Positions 10,912-23,292 of a stretch of 64,000 nt of DNA are shown one piece after another. The number at the start of each line of letters is the position of its first letter. Position 1 is the stretch's first letter. The notes below the pieces were generated by a model. The model did no database searches, was not told the DNA's origin, and worked only from the letters and a program-made list of their open reading frames with translations. The stretch is from Blastocladiella emersonii ATCC 22665 (lineage: Eukaryota; Blastocladiomycota; Blastocladiomycetes; Blastocladiales; Blastocladiaceae): assembly GCA_025594325.1 (NCBI GenBank), contig JANHCV010000008.1, forward strand, positions 1,488,001 through 1,552,000. The letters run 5' to 3'. Made by a program: the position numbers and the translations under genes.

Positions 10912-12293
10912 TTACACGTCGAGCGCGTGCCCTTGCGATCGCGCCGGCTCGGGAATCCAATCGAGGTGTGATCTGCCAGCATTAAGGACATCTCGCTCCT
11001 CGCGGACAGGTGAGAGCACTTGGTTGGGCACCGCGTACGAGTCGGGCACGGCGGAAGCAGGATCAGCGTGCAACGCAAGCTTAATGAGCGGATGAGATGA
11101 TGCGGTGGTGTAAGCATGAACGGAGTCAGCCACACGAGACGCGACAACTGCAGTAACACTTGGGTTTTGGATGTCAGCGTTTGAAGAAGCCACGGAACCG
11201 GTCGATTCCTCGCCACCCTCGCCCTTGCGGTACCTGGCAAAGTCGTTGCCGGTGACTCCATCCAACCTTAGTGCGTGCAGCGTCAGCCGAGACATGGACG
11301 CCTCGCGGTGGTCGCAGAACGGGCACTTTTAAAACGCCGGCGCGTGAATTTTGAGATCGTGCATCGCGAGGTTCGACGCAGCCCCCCTGTTTTTGGACGC
11401 CACGGCATTGCAGCCAGGAATAAAGCACGCGAAGCCCATGAATGACGCGTCGTCGCTCAACTGCTTCGGGGTACGCTGGCGGTGCCCAAGCTCGGTCTGT
11501 TTGCGCTTGAGATGGTCAGCAAAGTGCTCGTACATGTCGCGCAACGCGGCCACCTCGGTGCACCCGGGGATCGTGCACTGCAGCATGCCAGGTGCGAAGC
11601 AGCCGGTTGATGCAGGCGGAGTGGAAGCAAGAAGCGCTGCCGTGGCAGACTCTGAGGTCGGACCGACTTGGACCGCGCGTCGGCGGGGCGGGTTGAGCTG
11701 GACCGTCGCCGTTTTCTGGAAGGGGTGCACCGCGAACGCGTGCAAGGCGATTCAGCCAGCATGCGGATGGCAAAACTCACAAAAGCGGCACTGGAACAGC
11801 GGCGGGCAGTGCTTGGTAACAAAGTTATGCGCGATCGATGTACACGGTTTGTGTTTCCGCATCCGGGCATGGCGCGGGTGAAGTCCCTCGTTTCGCTGTG
11901 TTTAGCGTGGTCAAGGAGCGATTTGAAGTGGATCATGAACTGCGTGTGCGGGAGGTCCCCGCGGTCGCAGCCCGGGAACGTGCATGCAATTGTGGCTCTC
12001 GCGCGCACGCACCAATCGTTCGGCGAGACAGGCCCAGCTGGGTCCGCTGGCGCAATTGAGAGTTCAAGTTCAGGCTCGGATACGGCTTCCGACTCGGATT
12101 CAGAGGTTGAGTCGTCCGAGACTTCGAAATGGCCAGGTAGGTCCGAATGGTTGAGATCTCGCGTGGCCGTAACACTCGGTGTATCAGATACAGGCGCGGC
12201 CAAAGTCGATACAAGCGTCGAGGAAGCATGTGCAGCAGGACGGGGGCGTGAAATGGAAGCAGGTGGCCCACCGCTCAAGCACGGCAACGTCAC
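10912..12293 (-). pseudogene. Broken C2H2 zinc-finger gene
   Basis: Several Cys/His finger-like segments appear in order on the minus strand: CTFPGCDRGDLPHTQFMIHF, FQCRFCEFCHPHA, CTIPGCTEVAALRDMYEHF, CFIPGCNAVASKNRGA and KCPFCDHREASMSRLTLHAL. The CxxPGCxxxx spacing fits fungal C2H2-type fingers, so a nucleic-acid-binding role is likely for the intact ancestor. The frame shifts near 11865, and in-frame stops lie near 11750 (TGA inside a finger) and at 11329-11331 (TAA between two fingers). An acidic/Ser-rich segment (DDSTSESESEAVSEPE) precedes the fingers. The 5' end runs into an ankyrin-block relic at about 12300-12467, so the true start is gone or fused. Confidence 0.65.
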
Positions 12294-12299
12294 CGCGGG

Positions 12300-12467
12300 T
12301 CAGGGCCTTGCGCCCGGGCGAGGCTTGGCGCAATGCGGAGGATCGCGCGCTCGTCGGCCGGGATGGCAACGCGGGGCGCGACACGCGCGTACTGGTAGAG
12401 ACCCGCAACATCGTCAGGGTCCGCGTGCAAGTAAATAGCGCGAACTAGAATATCCTCGATGACGACT
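12300..12467 (-). pseudogene. Relic of an L-family N-terminal block
   Basis: The minus strand reads EDILVRAIYLHADPDDVAG then LYQYARVAPR, clearly related to AVYLHDDPNDVAGLLEYARVLP of L1. After a frame change, RGDVAVLERWATC matches the next family motif. Only this block is left. It is closest to the L1/L3 type and lies head-to-head with FB-C (ATG 12748). Confidence 0.7.
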
Positions 12468-12747
12468 TAAGGGAGTACAGGGCTGCCGCGGCGGCGCATG
12501 GGCTCGCCGTTGCCAGGAGTCTTGCATTGCATGGTGGGTGTGATCATTGTCGGACGTCGGCAGCAAGGAGAGAGCGCGTGCTTGAAGACGACTGTGCGCA
12601 TGACAACGACCCGACCTGGCGACGCGTGTGAAGGGCGCGTCACGGGATAATTCGAGTGAGGTGATCTGGCCAGGCACGCGATTCCCACGGCCGAGGGACT
12701 TGAACGCGTCGCGTCCCGCTTCTTTTTAACTCCCCAACTCGCCACCC

Positions 12748-15123
12748 ATGAAGCACTCTGTCATGACACACTCCATGCATTGCGATCAGGGACCGCCTGC
12801 AACGCAGGCGCTGTCGTTCGCCGATCTCCCGACCGAGGTGGCCGCCGTCGTCTTGCAGCTCGCTAAGTCTGGCACCGACATCCCTGTGGCATCGCGAGAG
12901 CCTGTAGTTGTCTGCCGCGACTGGTCGGTCCTTTCGTTCTGGACTACGGGCAAGCTTGTCTATCTCAGCAATCTGAACAGGCGTCGAGCAGGAGTAAGAT
13001 ACGGGACGCGGCCGCCTGAGTTGATCTTTGTCAAAGCCGTTTCTCAATTGCAGTACCAAATGTACCAGACATGCGGCAATGATTCTGAATGCTGCGACGA
13101 CGAAGACTTCTGCGAGGAAATTGATGCCCTCTTGCGCGCCATCTTCTCTTGCGCTAGTGCAAGTTCCCGCGTCCACGCCCAACTCGATGGCCGGACCGCC
13201 GATCAGGTCGCCTCGTGCTTGGATGACGCTCTTGGACAACTCTCGGACTTGCCGCAGCGGGCCCTAATCTATCTGAAGCCACTGGTTACAATTCTTCGAA
13301 CTCTCTCGGCGGCAGTCGTGCTCAACAACCGGAGTTTTATCGCACACGCACTCGAGTCAATCGAGCTGCGGTGGCCTCAGCTGCTCGCTACTCGGCTTCC
13401 CTGGCACAAATGGGATGCCCTCGCTCTTTACCGTGCTTTTAGCCATGAAAACGAATTTGAATTTCCTGGAGCAAATATCGCATCATCGTGCGAGCCAACT
13501 CTCACCGACTTCCTTGCTTTTGCCGCAGCCGCATCTTGGAACTCGAGTCCGCTTGAGCTTCTTCTTTCTCCGCGGTTTGGTGCTACGGCGATCCAGGTCT
13601 TCAAGTTTCTCTCGCTTGAACCGGTACTCGAGCTCATGTGCGATACGGTCGCGCAAACTGATGATGAGATCTTTTTTGTGGTAGCGACCATCTTTTCGTG
13701 CGGCTGCACTGTTCCCAATTCGCTTGTCTTCAAGCTCGTGTGCAGCATTGCCGAGGACGACCCGAGGGATCTTGCGAAACTCATGCCGCAGTTTGCCGAC
13801 CAAATCCTTGCGTCGCTAACTCCCCGCCAGCTCCGCCTCGCCAGTCGTTCTATATCCGAGTGGTTCGAGCCCCCGGATTCTCAGGACCAGGATGGGAAGC
13901 GGAATTACGAGCTCGAGATTGAGGCGTGCAACGAGGTGATCCGGGACGCACTTTCGCCACTCATTGTTCACGGCTTATTGCAGTCACGCGACGTTGGTCG
14001 AATCATTTCCTACCTCGTGAGTGACCGGCACTTGCGGAAGGTAGCGGATGGACTTCGATCGATTGTGCCTTCGTCCATGTGGGACGATGCTCTCGTTGCG
14101 GGTACGCTTTGCGCCACTGTTTATTTCCATGAACGCGGTAAAAAGCTAACCCTTACTCATTGTTTTTGAATAGCTTTCAAGTACACGCATGGACCCAATC
14201 GCGACGGGAAGCATGGACTCATCGCTCGATTTGCACGCGAATCCAACAACTTCCATCTCCTCTCTCGACTCAAGCCGTTCTTCGATATTTCAGACGGCTT
14301 TCACGTCGAGGACTTCCTTCTCACCTTCTACAGCAAGTGCGACAACTCGGACGAGGAACTGCTCGAACTCCTTTCGATTGTCGTACCGCATCTGCCGAGG
14401 ATGCCGCCTCGTAAGTTTTCTTGGGATTTTGAGATGAGCACCTTGACTACGCGGCTCGCAGTGGCCGTGCTTTCTCGTCCGCTGCTTCGAGACCGCGCGC
14501 TTACGATTGTGCACGAAGCGGCCGCCGCTTGCCACCTGGTCATGGTCATGGTTTTCGTCCGTCTCAAGTATCCTGAGATTTTGCCGGAACAGCCTTCGTC
14601 ATTCCACGAAAGTCGTGCCTGCCTCACCTCCGCTTACGAGACGGCGTGGCGCGAGACATTCATGCTGCTTATTCCCGCTCCATCCACCATGGCGAACGAG
14701 ATCGGATTAGCGCAGCTACTCTCGAACGTTATGCGATCGTCCAGAGACATTAATCTCAGCAGAAGCTGGAAGCGATACGAATGCCTGAATTGCTGGTCGC
14801 GCGACCCAACCCGCGGGCTGACCGAGTTTGTGCTCACTGCGTTGCTGCAGCACGACGCGGCGGTGATCGTCGCCCTGTTCGAGTCGCTCAATCCTTTCTC
14901 CACCAAGTGCTCGAGCTTCTTGCCTGCCGGTTCGCTTGACGGCGCAATGACGGTAAAACTCATTCGAACCCTCGCTTCCACTCGAGCGGCCAAACCCAAT
15001 CACTTGGTCGAACTGCACCGCCTCGCTCCTAGCAAGTATGCGGAGGCGGGCTTGCTTGAGCCGTTGGATGAATGGAAACGCCATCAGCCGCAGTGGCAAG
15101 TCTATGTATACTGCAGCAATTAA
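12748..15123 (+). CDS. FB-C: F-box-like large helical protein (767 aa, one intron)
   Basis: Exon 1 is 12748-14101, the intron 14102-14173 (GTACGC...AATAG, 72 nt) and exon 2 14174-15123. The phase-1 junction keeps the frame open throughout. The N-terminus (residues about 22-60: FADLPTEVAAVVLQLAKS, VCRDWSVLSFW) has the LP.E...VL.L and downstream RxW pattern of an F-box. The remainder is a long alpha-helical region without a motif I can name, sharing blocks with FB-B (LLLSPRFG, VVPHLPRM region, LVELHRLAPS). F-box proteins usually bring substrates to SCF ubiquitin ligases, but partner and substrate are unknown here. The relation to FB-B, which has an intron at the equivalent position, supports the model. 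An ankyrin-block relic lies divergently upstream. Confidence 0.8.
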
Positions 15124-15421
15124 TCGTAAGCAGGTTGGGTCAGGTCGCTGGTTCTGGCGCCGTTGGTCAAGCGGCTATGGTGTCGCTGGTAATCGTTCTG
15201 CGTGCTGTTTTTCCCATAAAATGATCTTGATGGCTCATTTCAAGGGATAAAACCCTTCTTTTGGGACGCGTCTCGGCGGGGGCAAGGCGATGAGCAAAGG
15301 TAAGCGAGGCTCATGTAACTCGCCTGAAAATGGACGACGGACGCGTCGTTCATGACCTCAATCTCACCAGAGGTGTTCTGATCTTATTATAGACCCCTGG
15401 GCGCAGCGGGGCCGTCGAGTC

Positions 15422-15465
15422 GACGCGTCGGGAAAACATGTGATATGCGGTGCGGATCATGTGAT
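15422..15465 (+). promoter_or_regulatory. GACGCG/E-box module upstream of D1
   Basis: GACGCG at 15422-15427 is followed at 13-bp register by AACATGTGAT (15435-15444), and a second ATCATGTGAT lies at 15456-15465. D1's ATG is at 15537. Confidence 0.5.
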
Positions 15466-15536
15466 GTCAAGTTTGACTGAGATCAGCGCCGCGCTCGGTC
15501 CGCCGGCGCTTCCTCTCCACGCACATGCTACCAACC

Positions 15537-18500
15537 ATGAAGCAAAAGTAAAAGACTAACCGCAAAGGCGGTCCCAAGGGCCATGAAGCTGCCTCAGCCG
15601 TCTCGGGACCGCCGACCCCGTCGCTGACCTGTGCGCCTCTCCTTCCCAACGACGCCACGGACCCGTACTATCCCTACGGCCGCACTTACGCGTGCGACCT
15701 CTTCTTCCACCACAACCCGCGCGTCTTCAACCGTCTCGATGCGCTCGTCTTCCAGTGCGGCGATTTGCGCGACGTTGCTTACACGTTCTGGAGGCCAAGC
15801 GCAAGTGGGCTCGCGGCGCCGACTTTCTTTTTGTCCTTAGTGACACGCATCCCGAGGTGATTGCGCGTAACCTGCTCGTTCTCCAGGCCATCGCCATCCG
15901 CAATGCCACAACTTTGGTGAACGATCTCGTGCGCCACATCGTCCAGCTCACTTACTCGCTACTCCTCGAGCCCGACGCTCGTACCTTCTGGCTTGCACAG
16001 ATGCGGGCCTGCTTGAGCGCCAAGTGGGATCGTAAGGGCGCCTCGGTTTACGTGCTTGACGACGACACACTTCGTGCCGTGCGCCGGTGCTGGGAATCGT
16101 GGCTCGCGTGCGACTGGTCGGCTGAAAAGCTTGCGACGGAACGCGACGCCTACTTTGCCAGCATTCGCGTCGGCGACAAGGTTGGCCGCGACCACGCGCA
16201 GGTCGCCGCTGATCGGTTCATCGAGACCGTGCGCCATGGACACGGTAGCACTTGTCCCGATGATGCGACACTCAAACGTCTGTTTACCCCGCTCTTCGAG
16301 AGTGGCGCTTTTTTCCTGGATGACCCGGCTGCCGCATCGTCTGGTGCCCTGACCGCCAATCCGACCACGCTCCTCGTGTGCTAAGATCATTCGCTCAAAT
16401 TTTCTGCCCCCCTTTGGATTGTCGCCACTCGACGTTTTCACGATTTACCCTCACGACGTGGAAGGGACTCTGGATCACGGCTTGTACCAGTACGTCGAGG
16501 CGCTCCTCGAAGCCTTTGGTCCAGGAAGCGGCCCCCATCGCCGCCGCGCTCCCTTCATTAACATCAGCGATTGAAACGAGGAGTCGATGCTTGCTCCGCT
16601 CATGTGCAAGCTTGCATTTATTTCTGGACATCCGATCAAGGTCATGGAGAAGCTCGTATCCCACTCTCAAATCTGCCATCCACGACTTCCGAAACCGGAG
16701 CTCTTCCCTCAGCAGCGGCTTCAGGTCGAGCAGCAGTTGCTTCGCTTCAACATCATCGAGACGGGCAACCTGATGGACACGTGCGGCCTCCTTAGCTTGC
16801 TCGTATACGCGTCGCCCTTGCTCTCGACGCAATGGGTCCATGGTCGCAGGCTCATCCGCACGTGGACCGATCACGGCCACGTCTACTCGATCGCGCTCTC
16901 GCGGCTCGACTTCCTTCGCCGCGTTACCGGACTTTCAATCGAGGCTACTCCCACGCTGCTCGGCTTGAACCTCCTCGAACGGCCGGGCGAAGACACTTGG
17001 TTGTCGCACGTCACGCGCCTAGTGCGGAGCGCTGGCCAGGTAACGCGTCGCGCTGGCTGCTCACGTGAAGAGTTAGCTTTCTACAATCTTGCCGCTCCGA
17101 CTGTGCCCATCACTCTCCATGAATCGCCCTTCTTGCTCAACGCGCTCGTTCAGTGCATCGAGGAACTGTGCGGTCCCGACTCCGCGGATCTCGCTGGCAA
17201 GTCCGGTAGGTTCTCTTCGCTGAAACCACGAACCCGAAATGTTGACTCCGCTGCTCGCACGTGTAGCTCGCCCGCACGCGACTGGCGCGCTGCTCGCCAA
17301 GATGCTCTCGTTTGCGCTTGCCTCGGGCCGCTTGACTTGGACGGGCGGTGCGCAGCTTTCGTCATTTCCGTGGTCTGACAAGCGCGAGCTGTGGTTCTCA
17401 ATTCATGCCAGCCCGCACCTTGTTTCGTGTACGGTTGAGATTTTTGCCCAGGCGCAGCTCTACGGCTTCCCGATCAACGTCGATGAGATGCTCAATGACA
17501 AGCACCTGTTTCTTGTGGAAGGCACGCTTGTTCATGCATCCGTCACCTCGGCGAGCGCTCCGCTCCCGTTCTCCGACACGGCGCCCACCGGTTCCGCAGC
17601 TTGATGCTTGAACGCGTTGGGGAAACTGGTCAGCAACTTCGCGTCGCCACTTACGTTCCGCAGTTTGTCCTCGGTGGGTCCTCAAGCCCCAGCGACGTGA
17701 AGATTTGGTTTGGCTGCGGCCCGACTGATCCGGCCCGCGAGGCGGGTGACGCCCGCATGTCACTTTCCTCTGTTTCGACGACGCTGGTACCCTTTGGGTC
17801 GTTGACGACCGCATCGACGAGCATCGGATCGTTTGCTGCAGCGACGCGCTACCTCGACTTGAACAACAGGCGTACCGTTCCGCTGACCGCGCGCCCGCTT
17901 CTGCCGCCGATGCGGGCGGTTGAGACCGCGGACAAGGTCACTCTTTCGATCTCAATTCCCCGCCAGTCTTTGGGCGCCCACATCTTTGTCTCTCATGATT
18001 CGGGCAGTGACATGTGCTGCTTGCAGGTCTTTGTCGACAAAGCCGCGCTTGTGTATTGCCTGCCGTGTCCTGTCATGGCCGGCTCGACAGACCTCGACCT
18101 CACGCAGCGCGTCATGACGGTGACTCTCACCCGCGGTCTGGAACCATTCATGCTCTCGGTTAGCGTCGGATCGCTTGTTGCAAACGTCGGTGAGTACAGC
18201 GATTTGTACCAAGTCGGCGCCTCTGGGAGTGCCGAGCAGCTTGCGGCACTTGGAGCGCATGACTCTGCGGCGACCGCGGACGAAATCGCTCGCGTGCAGG
18301 TGATTATGGAATCGAGCCCGGCTGCCACTTTAGATGCCGAGTCGAACCTGTCAAGCGCGGACTCGGCGAGATTTCTCCGCGTTCTCTCGAAGCAGATTTT
18401 TGACGGTTACGGCCGCGGCGTGCGCGTCATTGAGCTCGTGACGGAGGGCCTTGCAACCGCGCTTGGGGACGGTAGCGATCACCTCGCCGTTCTCGTCCTG

Positions 18501-19025
18501 CATCGAATGATGGTGCTTTCTCCGCCGGACGCGTCGCGCGGACACACGCCCGTCCTTGACATGTGCTTTTTGCCGAACCCGTTTGCAAGCCCTTACGGGC
18601 TCCTCGAGCCAAAGCCGCGGCCCGATAACATATCTTTCCTCGCGCAGCTCGCCGACCAGTACCGTCCGTGCAAAATGCACCCTTCGGACGCACCCAAACT
18701 GCGCATCGAGATTCCGCACGAGTACGTGGCCAGCGTGACTGGGTGGCTCGAGGTCTCGCACCTCTCAGCTGCCAACAAGTATGGGCAACGAGGGGAACGT
18801 GTTTGACAAGCGCTTCTTCGCCAAGGTCCAGCCGCACCTGTACCGCTCTTCGCTCCTCCCGCTTTACCCTGCCCATGGAACTCAGTACCGTGTGCCGCTC
18901 CCGCCCCATCTTGCTTTGGCCGTAGGACCGAGTGAAGCGGCACGGGGGCTTGAAGCCGCGCGCGAGAATTTGCTTGGAAAGGGTAGCGAAGACGCGGACG
19001 ACGCCCGGATTGCTGAACTTGGATG
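15537..19025 (+). pseudogene. D1: decayed DUF4470-type gene
   Basis: The start MKQK matches D2, but TAA follows at once. The DUF4470-like core reads TDPYYPYGRTYACDLFFHHN then LVFQCGDLRDVAYT. A one-base loss near 15790 moves the frame to FLFVLSDTHPEVIARNLLVL, the domain's second conserved part. Further shifts or stops occur near 16384, 16575 and 18780. A probable intron with GTAGGT...TGTAG lies at about 17206-17269. Long clean stretches remain (16587-17205, 17601-18780), and the C-terminus is FFAKVQPHLYRSSLLPLYPA, matching FFARIKPKLTRCSILQLYPT of D2. DUF4470 (often with MYND fingers) is a fungal domain of unknown function, sometimes compared with methyltransferase folds. No MYND finger is seen here. 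Confidence 0.75.
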
Positions 19026-19413
19026 AACCATGCTTTGTTTTGATTGACTCCAACCTGTTTACCGTGCTCATTTTGGAGCGGCGAGAGAAAGCGGGTTTGC
19101 TCGACTGCCAATGAGAAAACACGAGAGCACACACTTGGCACAGGTGAACCAGGTAGTGGTGCTCAGGACTTAGTCGAAGTCAACCGTTACCTTGTCGTGG
19201 CGTCTGATTTGAACGGGCAGAGATGCCCGCCCGCCATTTATGGCGCAGAGAGGCGACTTTTCCAGAGAGCGTGCGAAGGACACGATTTCACCAATACCCA
19301 AAAATGACGACTGGCAGCCGCTTTTTTTTGCCATCAGGACCAACACGGCCGGGCCTACGTTCAGCGCGACACGCGACGGCTCGAGCGGCGGGACGCTGGG
19401 AGGCGCGGCGTGA

Positions 19414-19447
19414 GACGCGACGATCAAACACGCCATGCCACGTGACC
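19414..19447 (+). promoter_or_regulatory. GACGCG and CCACGTGACC upstream of D2
   Basis: GACGCG at 19414-19419 and an E-box (CCACGTGACC, 19438-19447) lie 78-110 bp before the D2 ATG (19525). The spacing is wider than in other copies. Confidence 0.35.
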
Positions 19448-19980
19448 GAGTTCGCAAGCGAATGCGGTCGATCATCCGTGCGCCGAGTCGCACTCGCTGC
19501 TCTCTCCTAACCGCCTGCACTACCATGAAGCAAAAGAAAGGAAAGTCGTCCAAGACTAAGCGCAAAGCGGCCCGCAGTCCCTCTGTCGGCGCTGCCCGCG
19601 ACGACCCGTCGCCCCCGCCCGCTTCGGAGTCGCCGATGCCATCCGCTGCCGCCTCGGTTCCGCTCGCACCGCCGACGCAGACCAGCGCGACACTTGCACT
19701 CGACAACGAGACGGACCCGTACCTTCCCTACGGCAAGTCGTTCTCGCGCGACCTGTTCCTGTACCACAACCCGCGTGAGAGCAAACACCTCGGCGCGCTC
19801 GTCTTCCAGTGCGGCGACCTGCGCGACGTTGCGCACACGGTCGGCGAGGCCAGGCGCAAGTACGGCACTGCCAACCTCGATTTCGTGCTGAGCGACACCC
19901 ACTTTGAGGTGCTCGCGCGCAACCTGCTCGTCCTCCGTGCCGTGGCGCAGACCAAGATAACCGATCGTGCCGCCGTCTCG

Positions 19981-20860
19981 GCGCTTACTCGTCATGTCGG
20001 CCAGCTCACCTACTCGCTGTACCTCGACCCAACGACGCGCGCGTTCTGGGCCGAGCAGATGCGCGCGTGTCTCGCGGCCAACTGGACCACACCCGACGCC
20101 CAGGTCCGCGTCCTCGACGATGCGACGCGCCGCGGCGTGCGCGCGTGTTGGGAGTCGTGGCTCGCCGTTAGCTGGTCGCCCGCTAAGTTTGACCAGACCC
20201 GGACCGCGTTCTACAACACGGCGGTTCGCCCCACCGAGGTCCCGAGCCACATGTCGCACACCAAAGTCGCGGTCCACCGGACGATGCAGCGCCTGCGCTT
20301 CGAGAACATGACCAAGATGGAAAAGTTTGACGAGCCCGATAGCCTCGAGCGCGACGTGACCGCGCTCGCAACCACGGGTCACTTCTTCCTCGATTACGGC
20401 GGTATCGACAAACCCAAGGCGCCTTGTCTTGGCGCTCACTCGCCATGTCGGCCAGCTTTCCTACTCCAACTACCTCGGCCCGCTGACACGCGCTTTCTGG
20501 GCCGACCACATGCGCGCCTGCCTCGCGACCGACTGGCCCGCGCCTGACGCCCAGGTCTGCGTTCTCGACGACGCGGCGTACGCGCGTGCTGGGGGTCGTG
20601 GCTAGCCGTGAGCTGGTCGCCCGCCAAGTTTGACCAGGCCCGAACTGCTTTCTACGACACGGCGCGCTCCCGCAAAGTTGAGGATACCACGTCGCACACC
20701 GAGGTCGCAGCCCGCAACACGATGCAGCGCCTTCGCTCCGAGAACATGACCAAGCTGAAGAGGTTTGGTGCGCCCATTAACCTCGAGCTCGAACTGCGCT
20801 CAATCGCGACCGAGGGTAACTTCTTCCTCGATTGCAGCGGTGCCAGCAACCCTACTGCGC
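19981..20860 (+). repeat. Diverged tandem duplication of about 435 bp inside D2
   Basis: The segments 19981-20417 and about 20430-20860 align throughout, e.g. CGCGCGTTCTGGGCCGAGC against CGCGCTTTCTGGGCCGACC, and both end with a TTCTTCCTCGATT motif. They are clearly diverged, so this is not a recent assembly duplication. Confidence 0.85.
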
Positions 20861-23190
20861 TCGTTGTGAACCCAACTATGCTTGTCGCTGCTTACCGGTA
20901 CGCGGGCTGCGAGCCTGGCCTGGTCCGCTTCTCCGCCCGCTTCGGCTTGACACCGCTCGACGTGTTCCGCCTCGACCCATTCGAAGACCTTCACATGTGC
21001 ATGGAGCGCGAACTTGCTCAGTGGGTCAACACGCTTGTGGACGTGTTCGGGTTCGATGCCGCCGCCGTGCCGCTTACGGGATCATACCCGCCCGTTGCGA
21101 CTTGGTCGGAGCTCCCGCACCCGCCGCGCGCGCAGTTCCGGTGCTGCCTCGCTGTGGTCAGCGGGCACCCAACATCCGTCATGGAGCAGCTCGTGGCGAT
21201 GCAGACCGAGGGCCAGGACAGCTTCATGGAGATCGAGACGGACCGCGTGATTCCGCTTTGGTTCAACGTAGTGCAGACGGGCTCGATCATCGACACCTGC
21301 GGTCTGCTCAGTGTCCTCGTGCACGCGTCGCCACTGCTTGCCACCAACCGCGAACCCGACCGCTCGCTCATCTTCGCGGCCACCGAGAACTTGACGCTCG
21401 TCGCCAAGAACCGGCGCGAGTTCCTGCGCCGCACGACTGGTCTCCCGTTCCAGGCGCTGCCGACGCTGCTGGGCGTCAACTTGTACGACCGCCCGCACAT
21501 GGACAACTCGCTTACGCACACGACGTCCTTTTCGTGGAGCCGCATTCAGTGTTTCCTCAACTCGCAGGGCGAGGCTCTTTGGCCTCCAGGAGTTTACCTT
21601 TTACAAACTCTCCACGCCAACAGTTCCAATTTAGCTGCGCGAGTCGCCGTTCCTCGTCGCCTCGCTCGTTCGGTGCGCCGAGCCGCTTCTTGGCTCCGAT
21701 TCGGTTGCCTTGGCCGGTCATCGCGGTACGCCCCTTCGCCGTTGTGAAGCTCAGCATGAACGTAAGCTAACATGCGCTTTCGTGTAACTGGTCCGAACGC
21801 AACGGCGGCCCTGCTCATCAAGCTCATTGGCTTCGCCATCGCCGCCAGCCGGCTGACGTGGGCGGGCGGCGACGCGCTGCCGTTCGCGCCGTGGCCCGCG
21901 ATGCCCGAGCTGTGGGACGCGCTGCGCGAGAGCGGGGTCCTTGCCCCGCACCTCGCCGAGTTGCAGGCGCAGGCCGCGCTGTATGGCTTCCCGATCGACC
22001 TCGGCGGCCGCAAGCAGGGCGTCGAGACGGACGTGTACCGCGTCGAGGGCGTCTTCAACATGGCCGTGCTTGACGCAGTCCGTGCCGCGGCGCCTCTCTC
22101 GTTCCTCATACTCGAGATTGACCAGGGCGGCATCGCGCACCAGTTCCGCAGCTTCGCCACCAAGCCGGCCGACAACGGCAAGCAGCTCCGCGTCGCCACG
22201 TACGTTCCGCGCTACGTCGTCTCGGGCGCGGCGGGTGACGGCGGCGAGCTGCGCGCGCGCATCCGGTTCGTGTGCGGGCTGCAGCAGTCGCTTCCCGCGA
22301 CGGTCAAGTCGGTCCCGCTCACCGAAGTTGTCACGGACACGGTACCCGTCAACTCGCGCGCCGCCGTGTACGCAGGCATCGTTTACTTCCCCAACGTCAC
22401 GCGGTACCACTGGCCGCGCTCGAACGTGCCGTCGGTGCTCAGCCCAGTCCGCGACCTTACCGTCGTGCACGCGGCCGAGCACGCGGGTGAGATCCACCTG
22501 ACGCTGGCGCTTCCGCGCGCGTATCTCGACGGCTCGCTCAAGGGGTGCGACTTCGAGGAGCGGCGGCGCGGCCTGGGCGCCGTTATGATCGAGTACGGCC
22601 GCGGTAGCGGCAAGAAGATGCAGGCGATGCAGCTGCCGTGCGGGCCCGCGCACCTGAAGGTCATCAAGACCCTCACGGTGCACCCGCACAACCGCGTCAT
22701 GCTCGTCCTCCAGCGCTATCTCGCGCCCGTCTCGCCCGCGCTCGGCATCTACCCGCTCGCCCCCAGCCTGCCCGACCTGTACACGCCGGGCGTCTTTGGC
22801 GTCACGTCGGCGCAGTTCTCGGCCGTCGACACGCTGCAGCGCATCGGGTCGGTCGAAAACTCCCAGGAGATCATCGCGCTGTCCCGGCGGTCGCCGCCCA
22901 ACGTGCACGCGGCGCTGAAGATGTCGATCATCCAGATCTCCGTGTTTGGCGCGCTCGTTGAGCAGTTCTGGAAGGGTACGCGCGTGGTCGAGCTCATCAC
23001 CATGGAGACGGGCAAGCGCGCGGCCGTGTTCCTGCTGCACCAGCTGTCGGCGAACCCGCCCGCCAACCTGTTCCGCGGGTACACGCCCGTCCTCGACTGC
23101 AGCTACATCCTGCACCCGGACCACTGCGGCCCGTCCGCCAACCAGGCCGACGCGGCGCTGCTGCCGCAGATCGTCGCCAAGATGAGCCCC

Positions 23191-23292
23191 GGCCGCAAGG
23201 ACGCGTTCCAGATCCGCCAGCCCAGGACCTGCATGGTCGCCGGCCGCAAGGACGCGTTCCAGATCCGCCAGCCCAGGACCTGCATGGTCGCC
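23191..23292 (+). repeat. Perfect 51-bp tandem duplication
   Basis: 23191-23241 and 23242-23292 are identical. Each unit encodes 17 residues beginning GRKDAFQIRQPR, so the frame is kept. D1 has only one equivalent segment. Confidence 0.95.

Noticed and set aside
21751-23124. A 457-codon minus-strand ORF
   Set aside because: Antisense to the DUF4470-type frame of D2; composition is low in hydrophobic blocks and no motif is present.
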